Source of the DNA: an uncultured Alphaproteobacteria bacterium
GTDB lineage: Bacteria > Pseudomonadota > Alphaproteobacteria > RF32 > CAG-239
NCBI GenBank assembly: GCA_944391445.1
Contig: CALXTL010000011.1
Location: 1 to 64,000, forward strand
DNA: 64,000 bases
Reading direction: 5' to 3'
Part shown: in pieces, positions 53,356 to 61,661 of the stretch
Layout: the number at the start of each line of letters is the position of its first letter
Numbering within the stretch: position 1 is the first letter of the stretch
Made by a program: the position numbers and the translations under genes
Notes under the pieces: model-generated
Database searches by the model: none
Seen by the model: only the letters and a program-made list of their open reading frames with translations
What the model was told of the DNA's origin: nothing

Positions 53356-54233
53356 AAATAATCTCCTATCTTAGGAATCTCAAGAAATTCATGTTCAATC
53401 AAATCAATAGCCCCATCAGGAGTCTTAACGGTAATAATCTTTCCTCTAATATCTAGGACTTTCCCATACTCAATATTTTTATCCAAATTTATAACAGGTT
53501 TTACTTTCCATATTTTTATCTCTTTGCCATTCAAATAATACGAAGCACCAACATATGGACGTGTTAAAGCCCTGGTTAAATTATAAATAGTCTCCGAGTT
53601 CATGGAAAAAGAAATACGCCCGTCATTAACATTTCTCTTACGCCAATAATTAGCTTTACTATTATCCTGCAGAATTCTGCAATATTTCTTATTTTCTAGT
53701 AATGGTACAAACGAATGAAGCTGTTTTTTAGCAACACTTATAACTTTATTATACAAAGAAGCGGCATCATCATCTTCTTGAATAATTATCGGCTCTTGAG
53801 ACAAAATATCACCATCATCAGCACCTTCGGTCATAAAAAAGAAAGTAGAAGCAGTCTTCTTTAATCCTAAAGCCAAAGCCCAAATTAAAGGATGTCTTCC
53901 TCTATTTGCAGGCAATGCTGCTGGATGGAATCCTATAATTCCTAACGAAGGCACTGACAAAAGTTCTTTTTTTATCAAATTTGACCATCCAAAGCAAAAT
54001 ATGACATCAGGAGATAAACTTTTAATCCAATTTACCGTTTCCTCAGAATTAATATCGTTTGTGTATATATACGGAATATTTTTTTTCTTACACAAAATAG
54101 ATAAATCACAAAAATCAGCATTAAAGGTTGATTTTTTTTTAGTAACAACACCGACAAGATTCTTTCCCGAATCAATAAGTTCCTCCAACATACACTGAGA
54201 AAAATAAACAGAACCAATAAAAAGTATTTTCAT
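53352..54233 (-). CDS. Formyltransferase (sugar N-formyltransferase-like)
   Basis: This 293-residue protein has a formyl-THF transferase domain with GFHPAALPANRGRHPLIWALALG and GADDGDILSQEP, giving the family's Asn-His-Asp active-site pattern, and an Fmt-type C-terminal domain (LTRALTRPYVGASYYLNGKEIKIW). A housekeeping methionyl-tRNA formyltransferase is less likely, since def is absent and the gene sits inside a sugar operon. It overlaps the deacetylase by 4 bp and follows the NeuC-like gene by 9 bp. Confidence 0.82.
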   Translation of the reverse strand: MKILFIGSVYFSQCMLEELIDSGKNLVGVVTKKKSTFNADFCDLSILCKKKNIPYIYTNDINSEETVNWIKSLSPDVIFCFGWSNLIKKELLSVPSLGIIGFHPAALPANRGRHPLIWALALGLKKTASTFFFMTEGADDGDILSQEPIIIQEDDDAASLYNKVISVAKKQLHSFVPLLENKKYCRILQDNSKANYWRKRNVNDGRISFSMNSETIYNLTRALTRPYVGASYYLNGKEIKIWKVKPVINLDKNIEYGKVLDIRGKIITVKTPDGAIDLIEHEFLEIPKIGDYL

Positions 54234-54242
54234 AAAAATCTC

Positions 54243-55394
54243 CTACATATCATAAAATTCTTTCTGCAAAACATTATCCAGCCTTTCTGTTTTCAAGATT
54301 TTCAATATATTTTCAGCTGTATTTTCTTTGGCATAAGGATTTTGAACTGTTTTTAACAAATTCTGAAATTCTGGTTGATAAACTTTGGCTATGGCCATAG
54401 AAATTGAGTTCTTATCAGGTTCACAATTAATGACTGATGCGGCTTGGATCCTTCCCCGCTGTCGGTTTCCAATATTAACTGTTGCAATTTTAAAACTTGG
54501 AACTTCAATAATCCCGCTTGATGAGTTGCCAACGACGGCATCAACCTGAGTGATAACAGAAAAATACCGTTTTTTCCCCAAAGAAGAAAATAAATAACAA
54601 TCCGGATGAGAAGAAACAAATTTCTGAATCTGCGCCGCAATGGCGTCCCCTTCCATATCTGCATTGGGATGAGTAAACAAAATCATGGTGTTCTCAAGTG
54701 TTGCCAATGCAGATAATAATTCTTTAAGTTGTATTTCAGCCTTGCCTTGTTCCAAAGTTACCGGATGGAAAGTAACCAATAAATTTTTGCTCAAAAATTT
54801 AATTCCTAAATTATCTTCAAGCTCTTTTCGGGTCATAAGAGGTGTCTTAAGCACATTTTCAACACCAAGTGCGCCAACATTAAAAACCCGTCTGGGCTGC
54901 TCCCCAAGTTGGATAACTCGCCGACGATACGCTTCGCAGCTCGTAAAATGCAAATGAGACATCTTCGAGATAGAATGACGACAAGCCTCGTCAATCAAAG
55001 CAAATGTTGCCTCTCCGCCGTGCAAATGAGCAATTGGAACATTATTAAGACAGCACGAAAAAGCTGCCGCCAACATTTCATATCGATCGCCCAGCAAAAT
55101 TACCACATCAGGCTTTACACGACGCAAAGCCTCAGAAAATTTTAAAACAGCATTTGCGAACACATGTTCAACATATAAATCACCCTCATCATCCATTCCG
55201 ATATCAATTTTTTGATGAATACAAATACCGTCACTTTCAATTTCCTGATAAGTCTCGCCATGTTTGCAACTCATATGTGAACCGGACGCAATCAACACAA
55301 AATCAATATCCGGATCATTCTGCAGCAACCTTATCAAATTAGACTGAATACCATAATCAGCGCGAGAAGTTGTTATCAAACAAATTTTTCTCAT
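54243..55394 (-). CDS. NeuC/LegG-like UDP(GDP)-GlcNAc 2-epimerase, hydrolysing
   Basis: This 383-residue enzyme resembles NeuC/LegG, which hydrolyse a nucleotide-HexNAc to the free ManNAc-type sugar used by the NeuB-type synthase. N-terminal CLITTSRADYGIQSNLIRLLQ, the VILLGDRYEMLAAAFSCCL block, LHGGEATFALIDEACRHSISKMSHLHF, and VGNSSSGIIEVPSFKIATVNIG are typical. Its start overlaps the neuB-like stop by 4 bp (ATGA). Confidence 0.9.
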   Translation of the reverse strand: MRKICLITTSRADYGIQSNLIRLLQNDPDIDFVLIASGSHMSCKHGETYQEIESDGICIHQKIDIGMDDEGDLYVEHVFANAVLKFSEALRRVKPDVVILLGDRYEMLAAAFSCCLNNVPIAHLHGGEATFALIDEACRHSISKMSHLHFTSCEAYRRRVIQLGEQPRRVFNVGALGVENVLKTPLMTRKELEDNLGIKFLSKNLLVTFHPVTLEQGKAEIQLKELLSALATLENTMILFTHPNADMEGDAIAAQIQKFVSSHPDCYLFSSLGKKRYFSVITQVDAVVGNSSSGIIEVPSFKIATVNIGNRQRGRIQAASVINCEPDKNSISMAIAKVYQPEFQNLLKTVQNPYAKENTAENILKILKTERLDNVLQKEFYDM

Positions 55395-56374
55395 ATTTGC
55401 TCATCCTTTGTATAATCACGCTGTGCTGTTGTTCCGATAATTTCATCCCACTTCATGGGCGAAAGACCGTTGCCGGGACGTTTTGTCGTAAGGTTTTCTG
55501 CCGAAAAGATCTCTCCTTTTTTGATAAAACGACCGGCCACAATTGATTTTCGGGCAATACAAATATTCTTAATCTCGGATGGCACCGGTTTTTTTATTCC
55601 GTCGCCCAAAGCAACCTCTATATGTCTGATGGCAGAAACCATGGCTTTCAGCTCATCTGGTTCCAGGCTGGCTTTATGATCCGGCCCGGCCATATGACGA
55701 TCCAGCGTAAAATGTTTTTCAATAATTTCCGCACCAAGCGCCACAGCTGCCGCAGGTACCTCAATCCCCGTTGTATGATCCGAATAACCAACCGGCAGCT
55801 TAAAGAATTTTTTCATCTCAACCATGGCCTGAAGATTGACATCCGCAAACGGACAAGGGTATTCGGTTGTACAATGAAGCAACGAAACCCGACAATCTTT
55901 AAGAATCTTCAACGCGGCACTAACTTCTGCCATGGAAGCCATCCCTGTTGATAAAATAACGGGTTTGCAGCTCTGATTAATTTTTCGCAAATAAGGAAGG
56001 TTTGTTATTTCACCCGAAGGAATTTTTAATAACGGAAGTCCAAGAGAAATCAAAAAATCAATACTGGCCAAATCAAAAGGCGTTGATAAAAACTGAATTC
56101 CCTTTTGCCGACAACGATCAATTAAATGTTGATGTTGCTCAAACGGCAATTCAAGTTTTTGAATCATTTCAAGCTGAGATTCCTGCGTACCTGTGTTTTT
56201 CTTTTGGTATTCTGCCTGCTCGGCATATATGCTGATCATTTTTTCAGCTTTAAAAGTTTGAAATTTCACCGCGTCAACCCCGGCTTCGGCCGCCGCATCA
56301 ATAAGTTTTTCGGCTAAATCGATAGAACCGTTATGATTAACCCCTGCTTCGGCGATGATAAAAACATGTTTCAT
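55391..56374 (-). CDS. NeuB/LegI-like nonulosonic acid synthase
   Basis: This 327-residue enzyme condenses a HexNAc-type sugar with phosphoenolpyruvate. It has IIAEAGVNHNGSIDLAEKLI, DAVKFQTFKAEKM, the central KIPSGEITNLPYLR and ILSTGMASMAEV, and the metal/substrate histidine region YSDHTTGIEVPAAAVALGA. An SAF-type C-terminal domain (KKGEIFSAENLTTKRPGNG) follows, an antifreeze-like element seen in NeuB. It starts right at the neuD-like stop. Confidence 0.93.
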   Translation of the reverse strand: MKHVFIIAEAGVNHNGSIDLAEKLIDAAAEAGVDAVKFQTFKAEKMISIYAEQAEYQKKNTGTQESQLEMIQKLELPFEQHQHLIDRCRQKGIQFLSTPFDLASIDFLISLGLPLLKIPSGEITNLPYLRKINQSCKPVILSTGMASMAEVSAALKILKDCRVSLLHCTTEYPCPFADVNLQAMVEMKKFFKLPVGYSDHTTGIEVPAAAVALGAEIIEKHFTLDRHMAGPDHKASLEPDELKAMVSAIRHIEVALGDGIKKPVPSEIKNICIARKSIVAGRFIKKGEIFSAENLTTKRPGNGLSPMKWDEIIGTTAQRDYTKDEQI

Positions 56375-56992
56375 TTATCTTCCTTCTTTAATAAGATTAT
56401 CAAGACGTTTCACCGGAACGCCGACATAAGTTCCGGCCTCCGTAATATCTTTAATAACAACTGCTCCTGCACCAATAATAACATTTGCGCAAACTTTAAC
56501 ACCCTGTTGGACAACTGCGCCCGCACCAACAAAAACATTGTCCCCAAACTCAGCGGCGCCGCAAATAGTGCTATTTGGCGCAAAATGACAAAAACATCCG
56601 GCTGACACATTATGTTCAATAACAGCATGAGTATTAACAATTGTCCCTTTTCCAATAACGACTTGGGGACCGACATAAGCACCAAAACCGAGGAAACTAC
56701 CTTCTCCGACAACACTTTCTCGTCCTACAAAGGCATTGTTTGCAATAACAGAATACAGCTGCCGCCCTTCACACAATTTTTTTCGAAGCAAATTATCTCC
56801 AACTGCTGGGCAAATTTCTTCCTCAGAAGTAAGCTCGCATACAACGGGAAACCCCATAATCTGTTCACCTGGACGAGCATTTTGATCAACAAAAAGAAGC
56901 TTTGCCTCTGCATTATTTCCTAAAATAACATTTGCAATGCTTCTTGCATGTCCGCCACACCCCAACAATACAAATTTTGTTTTCTTTGACAA
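56375..56992 (-). CDS. NeuD/PglD-like sugar acetyltransferase
   Basis: This 205-residue enzyme has an N-terminal nucleotide-binding Rossmann region (FVLLGCGGHARSIANVIL) and a C-terminal left-handed beta helix (GKGTIVNTHAVIEHNVSAG, NVFVGAGAVVQQGVKVCAN, GAGAVVIKDI). It probably acetylates the 4-amino group of the sugar made by LegC. It sits 10 bp after the nucleotidyltransferase and abuts the synthase gene. Confidence 0.9.
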   Translation of the reverse strand: MSKKTKFVLLGCGGHARSIANVILGNNAEAKLLFVDQNARPGEQIMGFPVVCELTSEEEICPAVGDNLLRKKLCEGRQLYSVIANNAFVGRESVVGEGSFLGFGAYVGPQVVIGKGTIVNTHAVIEHNVSAGCFCHFAPNSTICGAAEFGDNVFVGAGAVVQQGVKVCANVIIGAGAVVIKDITEAGTYVGVPVKRLDNLIKEGR

Positions 56993-57002
56993 TTTTCCCC
57001 CT

Positions 57003-58088
57003 TTATTGACTGACTTTCTTTTCCAAAACGCTGATCATCTGCTTCATCTCTTCAATTTGTCCCATATCCAGCCAGCTGTCGCCGGGAACCGGAAAGACAC
57101 CAACTTGCTCACCGGCTGCAATATAACGGCTGATGATATCCGTCATATGCACAAATTCACCTTCTTGTATTTTATCCAGTACCTCGGGCTCGATAATATA
57201 AATTCCGACATTGGTCAAAAAAGAAAATTTCGGTTTTTCATCAATGCTCAAAATGGCCGAGCTGTCATTTTTGCCTTCAACATTGACAACGCCATACGGA
57301 ATCTGTACATTTTTCAATGCGCCGACCACCGTAATTTTGTTCTTTTTCATTTTATGAAATTTATAAATACAGGCATAATCGGCATCGACAAGAATATCAC
57401 AGTTGGAAACAAAAAAAGCATTTTTCATTTTGCCTTTAAGCAAAGATAAACCGCCGGCCGTCCCCAAAAACTTAGTCTCTTCATGAAAAGAAATATCGAC
57501 ATCGGTTTTCTCTTCCGAATAATAAGCCTTAATCATATTTTTCTTATGATTAAGAACCAGATGAAACCGTCGGCAGCCATATTTTTTAAAATTATTTATA
57601 ACATGAGTGCAAATTGGAAATTCCCCGATAGGAATCAACGCCTTAGGCAAAACTTTCGTATAAGGATAAAGCCGTCTGCCAAGTCCGCCGGCCATAATCA
57701 CCGTTTCAATTTCTTCCGGGAGTTGATCAGGCACGAAAGTTTCGTCCCAATTTTGAATTTCATTCCAAAAAACAGCGTCTGTCAGTCGATTTTCCACGTC
57801 TACAATCGGATAGACAATCATCTTATATTTCCGGATCAGTTCTGAAAAACGACTGCGTTCACTTTCTTTCAAAACAATCGGGGTCGGATTCATGGCTCGG
57901 ACAATCGGTGCTTTCAAATCACCGCGCCGCAAAACATATTGCCGCATATCACCATCGGTAAACAACCCCAACAAATGATCCTCAGAAAAAAAAAAAAAAA
58001 CGGCCTTTTTGCCGGTCATATTAATTTTATCAATCGCATCGTTAACCGTCACATCAGGCGCAACTGTATATGTCAATACATCAGCCAT
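57003..58088 (-). CDS. CBS-domain sugar-phosphate nucleotidyltransferase (PtmE-like) with T15 tract
   Basis: This 361-residue protein has two CBS-like modules (about 1-120; LGLFTDGDMRQYVLRR) and a nucleotidyltransferase domain with the signature VIMAGGLGRRLYPYTKVLPK (about 130-149). PtmE in Campylobacter makes GDP-GlcN for legionaminic acid. The coding strand has a run of 15 T (57986-58000, codons 30-35) encoding a FFFF stretch not expected in the CBS fold. Slippage by one base would truncate the protein, so this may be a phase-variable gene. The ATG at 58088 has a GAGAAGG Shine-Dalgarno. Confidence 0.85.
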   Translation of the reverse strand: MADVLTYTVAPDVTVNDAIDKINMTGKKAVFFFFSEDHLLGLFTDGDMRQYVLRRGDLKAPIVRAMNPTPIVLKESERSRFSELIRKYKMIVYPIVDVENRLTDAVFWNEIQNWDETFVPDQLPEEIETVIMAGGLGRRLYPYTKVLPKALIPIGEFPICTHVINNFKKYGCRRFHLVLNHKKNMIKAYYSEEKTDVDISFHEETKFLGTAGGLSLLKGKMKNAFFVSNCDILVDADYACIYKFHKMKKNKITVVGALKNVQIPYGVVNVEGKNDSSAILSIDEKPKFSFLTNVGIYIIEPEVLDKIQEGEFVHMTDIISRYIAAGEQVGVFPVPGDSWLDMGQIEEMKQMISVLEKKVSQ

Positions 58089-58089
58089 T

Positions 58090-59259
58090 TCAGCCTTCTC
58101 CAAAAGCAGCCAAAACCGAACAAACTCGCTCCACATCAGCCGGACTCAAATTAGTACTGCACGGCAAATTCACAATCTGCGCATAATAACGAGAAGCATT
58201 GTCACAAGGCATGTGACGAAATTTTTCAAAAGGTTTCTGCTGATGATTTAGACGCCAAAGCGGCCGTGTCTGAATTTTATGCGCCGAAAAATGCCTGATA
58301 AGAGCATCGCGCACCGAAGCATCTTCCGTACCGGTCAACAAAGAATAAAACCAACAATTGGCCCATCCTGCCGAACGAAATTTTAATAATGAATAGACCG
58401 TTTTTCCAATTAATTCGGCATATAAAGCGTAATGACGACGTTTTATGGCAATAAAATCATCAAGCCGTTCAAGCTGGCCCCGCCCTAAAGCCGCCTGCAA
58501 GTTTGTCATCCGATAATTGTAGCCGATTTCATTATTGATGAAATAAACCGCATCATCCTTAGCCTGTTGGGATAAATAACGCATATGCTCCAAAGCCTGC
58601 ACATCGTTGGAAACGATCATTCCGCCGCCGCCGGTTGTCATAATTTTGTTGCCGTTAAAAGAAAAAACCGCGGCATGCCCTATCGTTCCGGCATACTTCC
58701 CCTGATACCGCCCCTCTGCAATACGCGTTCCCAAAGCCTCGGTGGCATCCTCAATCACCGTAAGGGCATATTTCTCGGCCAAAGGTATCAAAGCGTCCAG
58801 ATTCGCATAGTCGCCAAAAACATGGACGGGAATAATGGCCTTAACCTGTTTGCCACTGGCTTTTTCAACCGTCCGTTTGCCGTCAAAGGAGCACTCTGTT
58901 TCCAAATATTTGGCTATTTGCACAACATCAATGCCCAAATGCTCATCACAATCAAAGAACAACGGCTCGGCATTTTGATACAAAACCGGATTAATTGTGG
59001 CAATAAAAGTCAAAGTCGGCACCAACACAATATCGCCGGGGCCAATTCCATAATGCCGCAGACATAAATGCAAACCGGCAGTTCCGCTCTGAACCGCACA
59101 GGCAGCTGTCACCCCCAAATAGCGGGCAAACTCTTCCTCAAACCGTTTAATATCCTCGCCTGCGGTTGAAACCCATTCTGTTTCAAGAGCTTCTGTCACA
59201 TATTTAAGCTCATTTCCTTTGATATTGGGAACCGACAAAGGAATAAATTTTTCATCCAT
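58090..59259 (-). CDS. LegC-like DegT/DnrJ/EryC1 aminotransferase
   Basis: This 389-residue PLP enzyme transfers an amino group to a 4-keto nucleotide sugar. It begins with the LegC-type FIPLSVPNIKGNELKYVTEALETEWVSTAG. The PLP lysine is K205 in SFNGNKIMTTGGGG, and D171 in IEDATEALG binds the pyridine N. The start at 59259 has an AAGGAG Shine-Dalgarno. It lies one base before the nucleotidyltransferase and 4 bp after an SDR gene. The operon as seen contains no obvious LegB dehydratase, so it may lie beyond the window or be the SDR at 59264. Confidence 0.87.
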   Translation of the reverse strand: MDEKFIPLSVPNIKGNELKYVTEALETEWVSTAGEDIKRFEEEFARYLGVTAACAVQSGTAGLHLCLRHYGIGPGDIVLVPTLTFIATINPVLYQNAEPLFFDCDEHLGIDVVQIAKYLETECSFDGKRTVEKASGKQVKAIIPVHVFGDYANLDALIPLAEKYALTVIEDATEALGTRIAEGRYQGKYAGTIGHAAVFSFNGNKIMTTGGGGMIVSNDVQALEHMRYLSQQAKDDAVYFINNEIGYNYRMTNLQAALGRGQLERLDDFIAIKRRHYALYAELIGKTVYSLLKFRSAGWANCWFYSLLTGTEDASVRDALIRHFSAHKIQTRPLWRLNHQQKPFEKFRHMPCDNASRYYAQIVNLPCSTNLSPADVERVCSVLAAFGEG

Positions 59260-59263
59260 CTTA

Positions 59264-60247
59264 CTATGCTCCTTGCTTGTCAAAAACATGAGCCTTATAC
59301 CAATCAAATGTTTTTTGGATTCCTTCTTCCAGCCCTGTCTTAGCCTGATACCCGACCAAAGACGTCGTCTTTGTCATATCCGGACAACGACGCTCGGGAG
59401 AACCTTCTGTCGCCGGCAACGGAATAATTGGCATTTTTTTGTTGGTCACTTTCAGAACAATTTCCCCGACTTCGCGCATGGAAACCTCCGGACTCTGATT
59501 TCCCAAATTGATTGTCTGACCAAGACAAGCTTGCGCTTGTGCCGCTCGAAATAAAATTTCAACGGCGTCATCAATATAGCAAAACGTCCGCCTGTGCTCG
59601 GTGGAATAAACTTCAAGCCCTTTACTGTTTTGAGCAAAATAAGCTTTTTTTAACAACTCGGGAATAACATGAGACATACCCATCCGCGGACCGTAAATAT
59701 TGTGCGGACGAAAAGAAGTAACGGGCAGACCCGAGGCATTGCATAAAGCCTCGCCATATATTTTTGACAACATATAAGAAGTTCTTGCAGAAGTCAGATC
59801 CGTCACCGCCAAAGGTGTTGTTTCCGGCGTAGGAATTGGCATATCAAAATACTTAAGTGTTCCTGCATATACCTCACTGGTAGATGCAAACAAAAAACGT
59901 TCCATTTTTTTTTGTCTTTTTGCAAAATCAAGCATATTAAGCAAAAGAACTGCATTTTTTCGCAAAACTTCAAAAGGCTGTCGCAACACATTTGCCACTC
60001 CGATAATCGCCGCCAAATGAAAAATATAGGTATAATCATCATCCAATTTTTCCGTTATTTTTGGTTGCATCAAATCAAGAGAAAACAAACGGACATTCGG
60101 AAAAGAGATTAAATGATGCAAGGCCTCATCATCCGCTCCTCTGCTGAAATTATCCACCAGATCAACCGCAAACCCTCTTTTCTGAAAAATTTCTGCTAAA
60201 TGCAGCCCGATAAATCCGGCCCCGCCCGTAATTAAAACTTTTTCCAT
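59264..60247 (-). CDS. NAD-dependent nucleotide-sugar epimerase/dehydratase (extended SDR)
   Basis: This 327-residue extended SDR has the NAD site ITGGAGFIGLHLAE (about 6-19), the FASTSEVYAG serine strand, the catalytic YMLSK pair and an HNIYGPRMG loop. It could be an epimerase, a 4,6-dehydratase (LegB role) or a decarboxylase; I cannot decide. It overlaps the end of the nucleotide-sugar dehydrogenase region in the operon and ends 4 bp before legC. The ATG at 60247 has a GAGGGG Shine-Dalgarno. Confidence 0.78.
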   Translation of the reverse strand: MEKVLITGGAGFIGLHLAEIFQKRGFAVDLVDNFSRGADDEALHHLISFPNVRLFSLDLMQPKITEKLDDDYTYIFHLAAIIGVANVLRQPFEVLRKNAVLLLNMLDFAKRQKKMERFLFASTSEVYAGTLKYFDMPIPTPETTPLAVTDLTSARTSYMLSKIYGEALCNASGLPVTSFRPHNIYGPRMGMSHVIPELLKKAYFAQNSKGLEVYSTEHRRTFCYIDDAVEILFRAAQAQACLGQTINLGNQSPEVSMREVGEIVLKVTNKKMPIIPLPATEGSPERRCPDMTKTTSLVGYQAKTGLEEGIQKTFDWYKAHVFDKQGA

Positions 60248-60249
60248 TT

Positions 60250-61659
60250 TCAAAAATCCCCTCTTCCGATAAATCTGAGACGACAATTCTTATTTTTTAA
60301 GAAAGCAAGCTGCGCCGCCGACAAAACATGATTGGCATCAAAAATAAACGTTTTTGCCGCCGCAAGTTTTTGAACAAAATCCGTGGTTGTAAACTGGCCA
60401 TGGCAAACTGTCAGAACAACAGCATCATAACCGCGCAAATCAGGAAGTTCCGCAGGCAAATCCGTCTGCATTTCATCCCAATGACGAATCATCGGATCAT
60501 AATAAGTCATAAGGGCTCCTTCTTCTTGCGCTGCTTTTGCAAAGATTTCCGCGGGGGAATACCTTGTATCACCCACATCTTGTTTATAACTGATACCAAG
60601 CAATAAAATTTTCTTGCCGTGCAAATTTCCACCCAGCTCAGACTTAATCTTTTCAAGCGAAACCAAGGGCATGGCATTATTAATCCTGACTGCCGCCGAA
60701 CAAAAAGGAAAATCAAAACCGTCCAGATGAAATAAATCCTTAGCCGCCAGTTTGGCAAAATACGGATCTTTGGTCAGACAATAACCGCCCACACCAAAAC
60801 CGGGCTGCCGCATATTTGAATGAGTGGGACGCTTTCGGATAGCATCGACAATATCAAACATATTAATACCGACAGCTTCGGCAAAGCGCCCCCATTCTTC
60901 CATAAAGGCAATCGTTGTCGCGCGATATGAATTTTCAAGAACTTTGGCTGTTTCCGAAGCCGTTGTTGACTTAAGTTCCGTTAAAGGATAGTCCGCTATG
61001 TTGATTATCTTAGATAAAAATGCCCGACAAGCCTCACGGGATTTATCATCAACACCGGAAAAAACCCGCCAATAATTGATAATGGAATAAAAGTAATAAT
61101 CGCCGGGCATAACCCTTTCGTATGAATGCGCAATTTTCAACTTATCGGTATGCAAACCGCGTTTTCGGAATTCTTCTTCCAAAACGGGTTTAACAACTTT
61201 TTCGCAGGTTCCCGGAGGAACGGTGGTTTCAACCATCACCAAAACATCTTCTTTCAGCCGTTGGCCGAGAGTACGCATTGCTTTTTTAAAAGCTGATAAA
61301 TTCAAATACGGCTGCTTTTGGGCGTCATAATATATATCCAGGTTCACATCAACAACCACGATATCCGCTTTGGCAAATTCTTTATCATCACACGTTGCAT
61401 AAAAATTTTTTGCAAGCCGGACATTCTTTGCTGCGGCAATAAGATTCTGATCCGTTGTTTCAAAAGGAAACCTGCCGTTATTTAAAGCTTTTACTTTTTC
61501 CTGCCCGGCCGAATTGGGCAGATCAATCCCGATAACATTAAAACAAGGCTCCCCGTTCTTATCAACGGCACTGGCAACGGCCAAAGACATGGCTGCACCA
61601 ACAAAACCGAGCCCCTGAACACAAACAATCGGACGTTCCTTTGCAAATTTAACCATCAT
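60250..61659 (-). CDS. Nucleotide-sugar dehydrogenase (UDP-GlcNAc/ManNAc dehydrogenase family)
   Basis: This 469-residue enzyme has the NAD site VCVQGLGFVGAAMSLAVAS and the catalytic thiol Cys294 in GVGGYCLTKDPYFA. A segment AHSYERVMPGDYYFYSI fits the sugar-binding region. It would make a uronic acid nucleotide. It is a second dehydrogenase besides ugd at 38510 and longer than it. It follows the ThDP enzyme by 2 bp and precedes the SDR by 2 bp. Confidence 0.83.
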   Translation of the reverse strand: MMVKFAKERPIVCVQGLGFVGAAMSLAVASAVDKNGEPCFNVIGIDLPNSAGQEKVKALNNGRFPFETTDQNLIAAAKNVRLAKNFYATCDDKEFAKADIVVVDVNLDIYYDAQKQPYLNLSAFKKAMRTLGQRLKEDVLVMVETTVPPGTCEKVVKPVLEEEFRKRGLHTDKLKIAHSYERVMPGDYYFYSIINYWRVFSGVDDKSREACRAFLSKIINIADYPLTELKSTTASETAKVLENSYRATTIAFMEEWGRFAEAVGINMFDIVDAIRKRPTHSNMRQPGFGVGGYCLTKDPYFAKLAAKDLFHLDGFDFPFCSAAVRINNAMPLVSLEKIKSELGGNLHGKKILLLGISYKQDVGDTRYSPAEIFAKAAQEEGALMTYYDPMIRHWDEMQTDLPAELPDLRGYDAVVLTVCHGQFTTTDFVQKLAAAKTFIFDANHVLSAAQLAFLKNKNCRLRFIGRGDF

Positions 61660-61661
61660 AA

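Noticed and set aside
59264..60247. Assignment of the SDR as LegB dehydratase
   Set aside because: It has extended-SDR motifs but no sequence feature I could tie specifically to LegB, so it is left as a generic epimerase/dehydratase.
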